From Flavobacterium sedimenticola (lineage in GTDB: Bacteria > Bacteroidota > Bacteroidia > Flavobacteriales > Flavobacteriaceae), in assembly GCF_030053345.1 (NCBI RefSeq), contig NZ_JASGBP010000002.1, positions 248,001 to 312,000 on the forward strand: a stretch of DNA of 64,000 bases, read 5' to 3'. Shown here piece after piece: positions 25,205-32,855 of this stretch. Both the position numbers and the translations under genes were made by a program. The notes beneath the pieces are model-generated. The model saw only the letters and a list, made by a program, of their open reading frames with translations. It was not told where the DNA came from and searched no databases. The first letter of the stretch is position 1. Each line of letters starts with the position of its first letter.

Positions 25205-26295
25205 GGCGGTTTCAAGTTTCTAGCGCAACGCTAGTTGATTCAAATATAGTTATAATTTTTCTAAAATAATTTTATCAAAAACTTCTTTAGGTGTTTGATA
25301 GTCGAGTACCTTTCTGGGTCTTTCATTGAGCTCATTTTGGACGCTTTTAAGGCGTTTTTTGGTTACAGTTGACAAATCGGTTCCTTTAGGGAAATAATCT
25401 CTTAAAAGTCCGTTTGTATTTTCGTTAGTTGGTCTTTCCCAAGGTGAATAAGGATGAGTAAAATAGACTTGGACTTTGGTGTTTTTAGTGAATAATTTAT
25501 GTTGGGCCATTTCGGTTCCGTTGTCATAAGTTAGCGACTTTTTCATCAGTTTCGGAAGTTGTTTAAATTCCTTTTCAAATGCTTTACGAACAGACTTAGC
25601 ATCTCTATTTTTAAGATGTACTAAGATGACAGCTCTGGTAGATCTTTCCACTAAAGTACCTATGGCTGATTCGCGGTTTTTACCTAGAATTAAATCACCT
25701 TCCCAGTGTCCCGGAATCTCTCTTCCGAGTACTTCCTCTGGGCGTTCATCGATTCTGATAGGATCTTTAATAGTTGTTCTTTTGTCGGTTCCACGACGTG
25801 TATTTCCTCTTTGCTTTCTTTTTTGTCTTAGCTCTGAAATGAGCATTTCTTTGAGCTCTTTTTTGGAGTGCAGATAGATGTAAAGATAGATTGTTTCGTG
25901 AGAAGCTTGCATAGTTTTATCGTTAGGGAATAGCCGTTTTAAACTTACTGATATTTGGTTAGGTGACCAAAACATTGCGAGTTTTTGATGAACGAATTTT
26001 TGCAGTTTTGGATTGAAAAGAATCTTGCTTTTACCAAGTCTTCGGTCTATAGACCTAGCGTAGGATTTTAAGTTAGCATAATAAGCTTGGTATTGTTTTT
26101 TAGGGTACTTTTTGACTTCTCTGACAATAGAACTTTTATGTCTTCCGAGTTTAAGTGCAATGGCAGAATAGGATAGATTAAGTGCTAATAATTTTTCAAT
26201 CTCAATACGTTCTTGGAGTGTAATTCGGTTGTAGTTTTTCATAATAACGAACTTATAAATTTCTTTAAAAGTTGCGTTAGATTATTGAACCGGCG
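25205..26295 (-). mobile_element. IS30-family insertion sequence, copy 2
   Basis: Left end GGCGGTTTCAAGTTTCTAGC (25205-25224) is the same as at copy 1; right end, reverse-complemented, is CGCCGGTTCAATAATCTAAC then GCAAC (26272-26295). About 1.09 kb. It lies in a cassette whose ends read GTTACCGGC and ACCGCTAAC, which do not match. Confidence 0.75.
25250..26242 (-). CDS. IS30-family transposase
   Basis: A 330-residue DDE transposase with intact frame. HTH 'RIEIEKLLALNLSYSAIALKL', then Asp in 'GHWEGDLILGKN', Asp in 'LTYDNGTEMA' and Glu in 'RPTNENTNGLLRDYFPKG'. The central catalytic block is almost identical to the copy at 17646, while the N- and C-terminal parts differ clearly. Confidence 0.93.
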   Translation of the reverse strand: MKNYNRITLQERIEIEKLLALNLSYSAIALKLGRHKSSIVREVKKYPKKQYQAYYANLKSYARSIDRRLGKSKILFNPKLQKFVHQKLAMFWSPNQISVSLKRLFPNDKTMQASHETIYLYIYLHSKKELKEMLISELRQKRKQRGNTRRGTDKRTTIKDPIRIDERPEEVLGREIPGHWEGDLILGKNRESAIGTLVERSTRAVILVHLKNRDAKSVRKAFEKEFKQLPKLMKKSLTYDNGTEMAQHKLFTKNTKVQVYFTHPYSPWERPTNENTNGLLRDYFPKGTDLSTVTKKRLKSVQNELNERPRKVLDYQTPKEVFDKIILEKL

Positions 26296-26308
26296 TTAAA
26301 GTTACCGC

Positions 26309-26433
26309 TAACGTGCCGCGGCTTGGACGCAGTGGCGCGTATTGATTGATTAGTTGTAAATATAACAAAAAAGTGAACTTAGTAGTTTCCGGCTAAAGAA
26401 AAATAAAGCAGCCATTGCGCCAAACCGCTGTTA
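26309..26433 (-). repeat. attC-like site 15
   Basis: Same family as site 12, almost base for base. Left flank GTTACCGC belongs to the IS-interrupted cassette; right flank GTTATGCGATGTTAAACC to the two-gene cassette. Confidence 0.85.
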
Positions 26434-26440
26434 TGCGATG

Positions 26441-27163
26441 TTAAACCGTCTTCACTCTTCGGAATGAATTTCTTCCAAATGTAACGCCCCCAATATTAAA
26501 TAAGTCACAAAGAATATTAATGTGATATCTTGATTGTAGGTTTGCGATTATTCTGTCAGTATGAGAATTAGATTTTCCAGAAATCATTAAAGAAGAAGCA
26601 ATATGTTTATTATTGACAAATCTTCTTTGAGTTAATAAATATGGTCTTAATTCGTTTACAACACCTATGTAGCTAAATAAGAGTTCTGGATAAGGATTAA
26701 AATTTTTGACTTCACAGAAAGAGATTAGTGATCTGTTTTTAATATAAAAATATCGTCTGGCATTTGTATAAAATGTGGTGTCTATTAGAATAGAATTAGG
26801 TTTAATTATGGATATATCTGGAGTTGTGAACGTATCATTCGCGTGATAAGATTGAACGTTGATATTATGTCTAATTTCAAAAATTAAATCAATATTCCCA
26901 ATTTTACGTTTGACTTCAAAATATGAATAATTTGCTGGATTTCCAGCAGTTGTAGTTTTATAAACAAATTTGTTGCTTTTTAGATTTCGAAGTGAAATTT
27001 CATAACCGTTATTTTCATAAAATCTAACTATGTTATTATAACATGCCATCTCAAAAAAATCACTTATTCTCTTTGAGTTGTTATACATAGCCGTTCTATT
27101 TGTCCTTAGATAACTTTCAATATCTCTTTGAAGTTCTCCTAAGTCTTTAAATGGATTCGCCAT
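26441..27163 (-). CDS. putative PD-(D/E)xK nuclease-like protein (second gene of a two-gene cassette)
   Basis: A 240-residue soluble protein. The middle reads 'GNIDLIFEIRHNINVQS', 'TPDISIIKPNSILID' and, after a spacer, 'ISFCEVKNFNPYPELLFSYIG': an Asp followed by a Glu-x-Lys on adjacent strands, the layout of a PD-(D/E)xK active site. The match is by motif only. It overlaps the upstream gene by 17 bp, so the pair is translationally coupled. A cassette-borne restriction-like or abortive-infection system is a reasonable hypothesis. Confidence 0.65.
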   Translation of the reverse strand: MANPFKDLGELQRDIESYLRTNRTAMYNNSKRISDFFEMACYNNIVRFYENNGYEISLRNLKSNKFVYKTTTAGNPANYSYFEVKRKIGNIDLIFEIRHNINVQSYHANDTFTTPDISIIKPNSILIDTTFYTNARRYFYIKNRSLISFCEVKNFNPYPELLFSYIGVVNELRPYLLTQRRFVNNKHIASSLMISGKSNSHTDRIIANLQSRYHINILCDLFNIGGVTFGRNSFRRVKTV

Positions 27164-27599
27164 CTTCTTTATTTTCTTCTAAGTATTTTTTATAGCTCTT
27201 AACTTTTCTCAAAAACTCTTTTGTTTCTATATATTCAAACATTTCTGTTGAAATAGAATATTTGAAAGCAATTCGCCTAAAACTTATAACCATTCGATTC
27301 AGATTCCGAATTTCTCTCAAGTCCATTTCATAAGTTCCAAGCTTTACACCAGTTGCATTGCTACTGTTTATAATACGAGAAGTAAATTTATTGGCGGAAT
27401 CAAAATTTGTTAGAACTCGTTTATAAAATATAGATAACGCTAACAGAACTTTTATTGTTTCTATATCTTTAGACAATGGCGTATAGTAATTGAATTTTCC
27501 AGCCACCAAATAATTTATGTCGCTAATTCTTCTGTTGTACTCGTATAGAATTTGTTCACCCACTTTATACGGAACACTCTTTATAATTTCTTCTATCAT
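27147..27599 (-). CDS. helical partner protein (first gene of a two-gene cassette)
   Basis: A 150-residue, mostly helical, basic-then-acidic protein ('LLALSIFYKRVLTNFDSANKF', 'VKSYKKYLEENKEDGESI'). No family recognised. Its last codons overlap the start of the nuclease-like gene at 27163, so it is likely its binding partner, antitoxin or specificity factor. Confidence 0.65.
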   Translation of the reverse strand: MIEEIIKSVPYKVGEQILYEYNRRISDINYLVAGKFNYYTPLSKDIETIKVLLALSIFYKRVLTNFDSANKFTSRIINSSNATGVKLGTYEMDLREIRNLNRMVISFRRIAFKYSISTEMFEYIETKEFLRKVKSYKKYLEENKEDGESI

Positions 27600-27622
27600 G
27601 TTTCGGTAGGTTTAATATTGCA

Positions 27623-27747
27623 TAACGTGCCGCGGCTTGGACGCAGTGGCGCGTATTCATTGATTAGTTGTAAATATAACAAAAAAGTGAACTTAGTAGT
27701 TTCCGGCTAAAGAAAAATAAAGCAGCCATTGCGCCAAACCGCTGTTA
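27623..27747 (-). repeat. attC-like site 16
   Basis: Same family as sites 12 and 15; differs from site 15 at only a few bases. Outer flanks TTGCA and GCGGCTGGC belong to different cassettes. Confidence 0.85.
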
Positions 27748-27777
27748 GCGGCTGGCTTTATCGTTTATTCACCTCAA

Positions 27778-28464
27778 TTATATTTTTATAATTTTTTTGG
27801 TAACTATTTTGTCTTCAGATGAAACTTTCATTAAATAAACTCCTGAAGCAAAATCAGAAATGTTAATAACTTCAAAACCAGCATTTATAGTTTTGACACT
27901 TTCACCAAGTGAATTAAAGATTTCGATTTTTTCAACCAAATTGTTTCGAGAATCAACAAACAACTTTGATTCGGCTGGGTTAGGGTAGACCACAATTTGA
28001 TTTAAACTAAAGTTTTCCGTATTAAGTTGATAATTTCTAAATTCATAATTTACAAAAATTGGAGTCGAAATACGCAGATTCATGTTATTTCCTGTTCCCG
28101 AGATATAATACTGTCCGCCAGATTGAAAAAGCGAAAAAAAGGCGCCTTCAAACGAGGTATGTTCAGAAGAGCCACAAAGAAGCAAAGTACCTGCAAAACT
28201 GTCAAATACTACAACATCATTAAATGGAGAACTGAAAGTTCCTCCAAATGAATTACATGCTCCTATTCCATTAAAGTTTGAAGTTTGTGAAAATGTAACA
28301 TTAGGAGATATTGAAGGAATTATTGCTGATACTGGATGATGTATATTATCGTCCGTTGAATAGTAATCATATAAATACCAAGTCTGAAATAAATCAGGAT
28401 TTGGGGTTTGGGAAAAACAATTTAAACAGTAAATTATCGAAATCAACTTTACTAAATATTTCAT
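27778..28464 (-). CDS. secreted META-like protein with type IX secretion sorting domain (cassette gene)
   Basis: A 228-residue protein. Signal peptide 'MKYLVKLISIIYCLNCFSQ', a middle domain with 'GIGACNSFGGTFSS' and 'LLLCGSSEHTSFEGAFFSLF' resembling META/HslJ-type heat-shock domains, then a C-terminal T9SS type A tail: 'VVYPNPAESKLFV', 'IEIFNSLGESV', 'ISDFASGVYLMKV' and 'KKIIKI'. It would cross the outer membrane by the Bacteroidota-specific T9SS, so this cassette was shaped in that phylum. Confidence 0.8.
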   Translation of the reverse strand: MKYLVKLISIIYCLNCFSQTPNPDLFQTWYLYDYYSTDDNIHHPVSAIIPSISPNVTFSQTSNFNGIGACNSFGGTFSSPFNDVVVFDSFAGTLLLCGSSEHTSFEGAFFSLFQSGGQYYISGTGNNMNLRISTPIFVNYEFRNYQLNTENFSLNQIVVYPNPAESKLFVDSRNNLVEKIEIFNSLGESVKTINAGFEVINISDFASGVYLMKVSSEDKIVTKKIIKI

Positions 28465-28514
28465 ATTTTATTTGATTAAGTTACTAATTTACGCATTTTT
28501 GGTGAGCTTGCCGC

Positions 28515-28639
28515 TAACGTTCCGCGGCTTGGACGCAGTGGCGCGTATTGATTGATTAGTTGTAAATATAGCAAAAAAGTGAGCTTAGTAGTTTCCGGCT
28601 AAAGAAAAATAAAGCAGCCATTGCGCCAAACCGCTGTTA
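28515..28639 (-). repeat. attC-like site 17
   Basis: Site-12 family with GTTCCGCGG at the left core. Separates the T9SS protein cassette from the 28647 lipoprotein cassette. Confidence 0.85.
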
Positions 28640-28646
28640 TAGGCAG

Positions 28647-29252
28647 TTATAATTCACTAATTTTTGTTTTAAAATATCCATCAGCAAAATATTCATAAGT
28701 ATAATATTTATTATGCCATTTCTTTTTTTCCGCTTCTTCAATTTCTGTATGAATTCGTCCAAAAACCGTATCTCCATTCTTGTAATCAAGTTTATCTAGA
28801 ATTAATTTTCTATTTCTTAAAAGAAAAACGTCTTTAGTTTTTTTTGGTTCACTAGAATCAGTTACATCACTTGTGCTAAATGGTAATGACTGAAATTTAC
28901 CATTTTTATATTTGATTTCAATGCCGTGATCTGATAAATATTGTGTTGAGCCAATTCTAATGACTAATGTGTCATTAATAATTTCCGCCCTACATTTATA
29001 GTATAAGTAACTATATGGGATTTCTAAATCTTCCTTTCGCTTTGAATAATACAAAACAGCACTTGTTTTCATTTGTATCGTGTCTTCAAGCATATTGTAT
29101 TCCTTTTGAGAGTCTAACAATCCAAAAACTTCTTCATTTTTTATTTTAGGGTTAATATGCACTTGACTAAAAGTACTTGCATCTTCCATTTCGGTACTCT
29201 TTCTTGAGCAAGATATAAGTATGATTAATGATAGAAAAACAATAGGTTTCAT
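28647..29252 (-). CDS. lipoprotein, unknown (cassette gene)
   Basis: A 201-residue protein starting MKPIVFLSLIILISCSRKST, a lipoprotein signal with Cys15. The mature part alternates strands and includes 'YSKRKEDLEIPYSYLYYKCR' and 'IEEAEKKKWHNKYYTYEYFADGYFK'. No family recognised. Cassette ends match over 16 of 18 bases (GTTATAGGCArTTATAA). Confidence 0.65.
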   Translation of the reverse strand: MKPIVFLSLIILISCSRKSTEMEDASTFSQVHINPKIKNEEVFGLLDSQKEYNMLEDTIQMKTSAVLYYSKRKEDLEIPYSYLYYKCRAEIINDTLVIRIGSTQYLSDHGIEIKYKNGKFQSLPFSTSDVTDSSEPKKTKDVFLLRNRKLILDKLDYKNGDTVFGRIHTEIEEAEKKKWHNKYYTYEYFADGYFKTKISEL

Positions 29253-29275
29253 GGATGGTTGTTTATAATTGCCTA

Positions 29276-29402
29276 TAACGTTTCGCGGCTAGTTGCATTT
29301 GCGAATCCAACGAACTGCGTACTGTCTGCTAAGGTAAAAGTTTTTACGTGAAAATAGAAGTACAACTCAAGAAAAACCAGCAAGTGCTACTAACCGCTGT
29401 TG
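29276..29402 (-). repeat. attC-like site 18 (right core GTTG)
   Basis: Almost the same as site 13 over the whole body (ACTGTCTGCTAAGG, CAAGTGCTACTAACCGC). Confidence 0.85.
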
Positions 29403-29412
29403 TAGGCAGTTT

Positions 29413-29817
29413 TTATTCAGAGTCAATAATTATCGGGTCAGATTCCGCTAACACACTCACGCAATCATTGATTCCAGCAACTAAGTATTCATTATGATTT
29501 TCTCCATGATGTTGCGCTAAAAATCCACTTCTTATTTTTTCAAGTTCAAACCAACCACCACTTTCAATTTTCCATATCCATCCTGGAACTCTAGTATCTT
29601 TATCCCAAAACTCTAAAAGGTTTCCTTCGTCCAATACTCTAAATCCGATTACATTTTTAAATATGACATAGATTGGTCTGTCTATATCTTTAAATCCTAA
29701 CGTTATTTTCAATGTCCATAAGTCATAATTTATGTTGAAGATTTCAGGATTTGAGTCAGCAATTTCAGTATGAAATTCCTTTGCTTTTGGCTTTAGTAAT
29801 TTTCGGATGTCTTCCAT
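29413..29817 (-). CDS. unknown small soluble protein (cassette gene)
   Basis: A 134-residue acidic protein: 'IFNINYDLWTLKITLGFKDID', 'IGFRVLDEGNLLEFWDKDTR' and 'GWFELEKIRSGFLAQHHGENHN'. The beta-rich, tryptophan-containing layout resembles SMI1/immunity-like or DUF2442-adjacent proteins, but no motif fixes a family. Ends GTTGTAGGCA and TGCCTACAAC match. Confidence 0.6.
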   Translation of the reverse strand: MEDIRKLLKPKAKEFHTEIADSNPEIFNINYDLWTLKITLGFKDIDRPIYVIFKNVIGFRVLDEGNLLEFWDKDTRVPGWIWKIESGGWFELEKIRSGFLAQHHGENHNEYLVAGINDCVSVLAESDPIIIDSE

Positions 29818-29845
29818 TTAAGCGAATGTGGTTTAAAATTGCCTA

Positions 29846-29973
29846 CAACGTTTCGCGGCTATCAGTCTGTAGCGATGCCAACGAACTGCGTACTGTCTGC
29901 TAAGGTAAACTTTTTACGTGAAAAAAAATGGTACAACTCAAGAAAAACCAGCTATAGCTGATAACCGCTGTTG
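29846..29973 (-). repeat. attC-like site 19 (right core GTTG)
   Basis: Core pair CAAC/GTTG; arms GCGGCTATCAGTCTGTAGC and GCTATAGCTGATAACCGC pair with one unpaired base. Middle shared with sites 13 and 18. Confidence 0.85.
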
Positions 29974-29985
29974 TGAGCAGTTTTT

Positions 29986-30429
29986 TTACCAACCATTATT
30001 TTGGTTTGTCCAGTCAAAGAGAAATATAAGTTGCTCTAATTCTAAAATAGCTTTGTCAAGTATTCTTTCATCTTTGGAATAATGGCTCGTTTCCAGATTG
30101 TCTGTAATAGACCTCATTAAAGCAAAATTGGCAAGAATTTCATGGGCTATATAGTTTCTACTTTTTACAACGCTCTCAAGAAAATGTATAAAGTCTGGTC
30201 TTAAACCTTTTGCAGCAAGTTTGTCTTTTGTCTTTCCAAGTGTCCATCTTTCCATTTCTTCTAAAGTATTTCCATACTTTTCTTCATGAAGTTTTTTGAG
30301 CCCAAATTCTAATAGTTGAGCAACACCCATATACATTGCATATTTGCCTAAAAAATCGAGATGTTCGTATTTTTTAATTCCATTCTGTGTTCCAGCTTGA
30401 ATTTCTTCTTGCGTCAAATCTTTAGCCAT
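29986..30429 (-). CDS. HEPN-like protein with RNYIAH motif (cassette gene)
   Basis: Start set at ATG 30429 (MAKDLTQEEIQAGTQNGIKK); a GTG upstream lies in the attC core. The 147-residue helical protein contains 'FLESVVKSRNYIAHEILANF', an R-N-x3-H motif of the kind that forms the RNase active site of HEPN domains in toxin-antitoxin and abortive-infection systems. No partner gene is in the cassette. A HEPN-like fold is inferred from the motif and helical content only. Confidence 0.65.
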   Translation of the reverse strand: MAKDLTQEEIQAGTQNGIKKYEHLDFLGKYAMYMGVAQLLEFGLKKLHEEKYGNTLEEMERWTLGKTKDKLAAKGLRPDFIHFLESVVKSRNYIAHEILANFALMRSITDNLETSHYSKDERILDKAILELEQLIFLFDWTNQNNGW

Positions 30430-30464
30430 TATTTCTAATTTTACGGGTTCTGAAAAATTGCTCA

Positions 30465-30589
30465 CAACGTTCCGCGGCTTGCAGCAGTAGCGCGTATTGA
30501 TTGATTAGTTGTAAAGATAGCAAAAAGTTCGACATTAGATTTTCCGGCTACGGAAAATCTAATGCAGCTATTGCTGCAAACCGCTGTTA
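30465..30589 (-). repeat. attC-like site 20
   Basis: Site-7 family with GCAGCAGTAGCGCG replacing GCAGTCAGTGGCGA near the left arm and a central hairpin TTTTCCGGCTACGGAAAA. Its right arm encodes ANSGLQQ of the next gene. Confidence 0.85.
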
Positions 30590-30969
30590 GCTGAAGGCAT
30601 TTTTTTTAATAAAATATTACCTAAAAGCATGGTAAAACTACTCAAAACCCAAACTATATACCCAAAACCATAAGTCTTTATTTTTATGATAGTAAATGAT
30701 TCTTCTATTATAAAAAACAAAATACTTAAAATCACTGCTATTAAACTCAAACGAAATGATACTCCACGCATAGGTATAAATATCCAAGACATAACCAGAA
30801 AGGGATTGGCTAGCCAAAGAAAACAAATTCCATTACCTTTTAGCATTCCCAAAAAACCAAAAACCAATAATTGCCATCCTCTTACGTTATCGACTTCTAG
30901 TATTAGTGAAGTAATGAATAACAATATACTTATTTTTTTAAAATGTTCTATTTTAAGTTTACATGTCAT
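30568..30969 (-). CDS. four-helix membrane protein ending in attC-encoded residues (cassette gene)
   Basis: A 133-residue protein with four membrane helices over nearly its whole length ('ISILLFITSLILEV', 'LVFGFLGMLKGNGICFLWL', 'LSLIAVILSILFFII', 'VWVLSSFTMLLGNILL'). The C-terminus SANSGLQQ is translated from the attC arm, so the stop codon comes from the recombination site. No family recognised. Confidence 0.65.
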   Translation of the reverse strand: MTCKLKIEHFKKISILLFITSLILEVDNVRGWQLLVFGFLGMLKGNGICFLWLANPFLVMSWIFIPMRGVSFRLSLIAVILSILFFIIEESFTIIKIKTYGFGYIVWVLSSFTMLLGNILLKKMPSANSGLQQ

Positions 30970-30992
30970 TAGTAAGATTATATGCTTTCAGC

Positions 30993-31119
30993 TAACGTTT
31001 CGCGGCTACGCGAAGTGCCGACTTCGCTGCGCCGCTCCACGAAACTAGCAATTAATTTTCAATTAATCGCTTAGCGTCTATCAAAATACCTTACCAGGCA
31101 TTTTGCGTAGCCGCTGTTG
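30993..31119 (-). repeat. attC-like site 21 (right core GTTG)
   Basis: Left arm GCGGCTACGCGAAGTGCCGA, right arm TTTTGCGTAGCCGC: the outer 11 bases pair, the rest of the body is unlike other sites. Confidence 0.75.
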
Positions 31120-31496
31120 TACGCTGTTGCTTCTTATCTGTTAAGATGAGAAGCAAAGTTTACAGTTGCCGCCATCACAAGCTTGATAAATGATTTTAGG
31201 AAATTGCTACTAACCTCTTTGGTCGGCTAGTCGCAGTTTTATAAAATCTCAGCCTTAAAATTTTGGACAACTTTTTAGAGTTAAGTCAGTTATAAATTTA
31301 CAAAACTTGACTTTATAAATTTTTTCTTATAACTTTGGCAAGCCTTTCAAGCGGCTTCGCTTTGAAAATTTCATTTTCAGCAAATCCCATTTGCAAGGCT
31401 TGCGCTAAAATCTGTCGATTTTCGCTTACTTAACTCTTTCCTTTTTCCAGTAAATTTTAAGGCTATTTATCAGCTTGTGTGGCGCGCAATTGCGTA
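31120..31496 (-). other. cassette without a convincing protein gene
   Basis: 377 bp between sites 21 and 22 with matching ends (GTTGTACGC / GCGTACAAC). The longest minus-strand ATG frame I find is about 25 codons. It holds several facing repeats (AGAGTTAAGT at 31278 and ACTTAACTCT near 31428; TTTCAAGC...GCTTTGAAA near 31347-31367), which would give a folded transcript. Best guess is a noncoding or regulatory cassette. Confidence 0.5.
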
Positions 31497-31622
31497 CAAC
31501 GTTCCGCCGCTTCTCGTCAGTTGCGAAGTGCGGAACTGCGTACTTTCTGCTAAGATAAATATTATTGCGAAAACTGAACGTGAACTTACCACAAAATTCG
31601 CAATTGCGAGAAACGGCTGTTA
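31497..31622 (-). repeat. attC-like site 22
   Basis: CAACGTTCCGCCGCTTCTCGTCAG against TGCGAGAAACGGCTGTTA: a variant in which GCGGC has become GCCGC and its partner has co-changed to GCGGC's complement (CGGC), keeping the pairing. Confidence 0.8.
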
Positions 31623-31772
31623 TAGGCTGGTGTTTTGAGTTGCATTTTAGTTAACCTTTTTCGCATTATGTTTAATTACATTCCATTTTCTGTTTTTCGC
31701 AACAGAATTTGCAACATCTTCTGTTTTTTTCTGCGCAATATTTTCCAATTTCTATTTTTCAACATATTTTGG

Positions 31773-31907
31773 CTAATCCCAGTGCCAGAGAAAATTTAAA
31801 AAACTAGCAAAGAAATAAATAAAAGCAAACACAATTAACAACAAGGTTATTATACTTGTTGTAATGCCAATTTTTAGTATGATTTTTTTAAATGTGCTCA
31901 AATTCAT
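31773..31907 (-). CDS. 44-residue single-helix membrane peptide (cassette gene)
   Basis: Reverse strand reads MNLSTFKKIILKIGITTSII then a strongly hydrophobic TLLLIVFAFIYFFASFL and ends NFLWHWD. A positive N-terminus, one 22-residue helix and an aromatic tail. It is the only ORF of note in a cassette with well-matched ends (GTTATAGGCT). Such short membrane peptides include type I toxins and small regulators. Confidence 0.5.
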   Translation of the reverse strand: MNLSTFKKIILKIGITTSIITLLLIVFAFIYFFASFLNFLWHWD

Positions 31908-31963
31908 TTTCAACAGCTGTTCAATTTATTTTCTTCTGAGTAAACTTGGGAAACACTAGCCTA

Positions 31964-32089
31964 TAACGTTCCGCGGCTTGCAGTCAGTGGCGACAATTAG
32001 CGGATTAGTTGTAAAGATAGCAAAAAGTTCGACTTTCGATTTTCCGGCTACGGAAAATCGAATGCAGCCATTGCTGCAAACCGCTGTTA
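31964..32089 (-). repeat. attC-like site 23
   Basis: Essentially identical to site 7 (GGCGACAATTAGCGGATTAG, central TTTTCCGGCTACGGAAAA), although over 12 kb away. Confidence 0.85.
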
Positions 32090-32116
32090 GCGGTAGGTTT
32101 TTTATTTATCACTTTT

Positions 32117-32326
32117 TCAACAAAGTTTATTGCACGCTTTAACAGTCAGTATGATACCACACAGAATTCCTGTTACTAGAATCATAATAACTCTATAATC
32201 AAGAGACTTACTGTATAAGTCTTGTCCAGAGTTTCTAAACATTTTTTTTCTCAACATGTAAACAAGAACACTTGATGAACCAATTGTTAGTAGTAAACTT
32301 TTAATTAAGTCATCATATTTTTCCAT
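32117..32326 (-). CDS. 69-residue two-helix membrane protein (cassette gene)
   Basis: Starts MEKYDDLIKSLLLTIGSSSV; hydrophobic segments near 9-24 and 45-62, with a basic loop (RKKMFRNSGQ) between and Cys at 57, 65 and 69. No family recognised. Cassette ends GTTAGCGGTAr match over 10 bases. Confidence 0.55.
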   Translation of the reverse strand: MEKYDDLIKSLLLTIGSSSVLVYMLRKKMFRNSGQDLYSKSLDYRVIMILVTGILCGIILTVKACNKLC

Positions 32327-32392
32327 ATCGAATTTCAGTTGTTTTAATATGCCGATAAGATTTTCTACTCTTGAGTGGTTTAAACTTACCGC

Positions 32393-32512
32393 TAACGTTC
32401 CGCGGCTTCGACGCAGTTGCGAATCCAGCGAACTGATTATTTTCTGTTAAAGATAAACGTTTTTCGTGAACACGTAAAAATAAAAACAAGCAATTGCGCG
32501 AAACCGCTGTTA
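32393..32512 (-). repeat. attC-like site 24
   Basis: GCGGCTTCGACGCAGTTGC against GCAATTGCGCGAAACCGC with one unpaired base; the middle (TTAAAGATAAACGTTTTTCG) matches decayed site 1. Confidence 0.85.
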
Positions 32513-32855
32513 TAAGCTAGTTGCACACACAAACTTGAGCACGCAAACTTTGCCGGTTTCTTTTCGGCGTAACTTCATTTTTTCGGTTACTATTTTCTGC
32601 TTTTTTTTCTAAGAACGATTTCAACTCAAACTTGATTTTAAGGCTTGATTTTCCGTCAACATTTTTCCGTCAACATTTTCAAGTTTCTGATTTCGGGTTT
32701 GATTTTCGAGCGACATTTTCAAGTTTCACTTTTCAGCAGATTTTCTCCAAAAGATTAGTTTCTTAGTTAAGTATTTTCGAGAACGTTTAAGAAATTCCGA
32801 GTTTCAATATTCTGCTAAACTTCCAATGAAAATCGCGGTCCGTGCAACTAGCATA
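32513..32855 (-). other. cassette without a convincing protein gene, internally repetitive
   Basis: 343 bp between sites 24 and 25. Ends match over about 17 bases (GCTAGTTGCAC / GTGCAACTAGC). The body is pyrimidine-rich on the plus strand and repeats CCGTCAACATTT twice (near 32650 and 32665) and ACATTTTCAAGTTTC twice (near 32678 and 32714). The best minus-strand frame is 31 codons and lies on the repeats. Likely noncoding. Confidence 0.5.

Noticed and set aside
32632..32730. 31-codon ORF (MSLENQTRNQ...) in the second ORF-less cassette
   Set aside because: It lies on the tandem motifs, has no clear start signal and resembles no protein.
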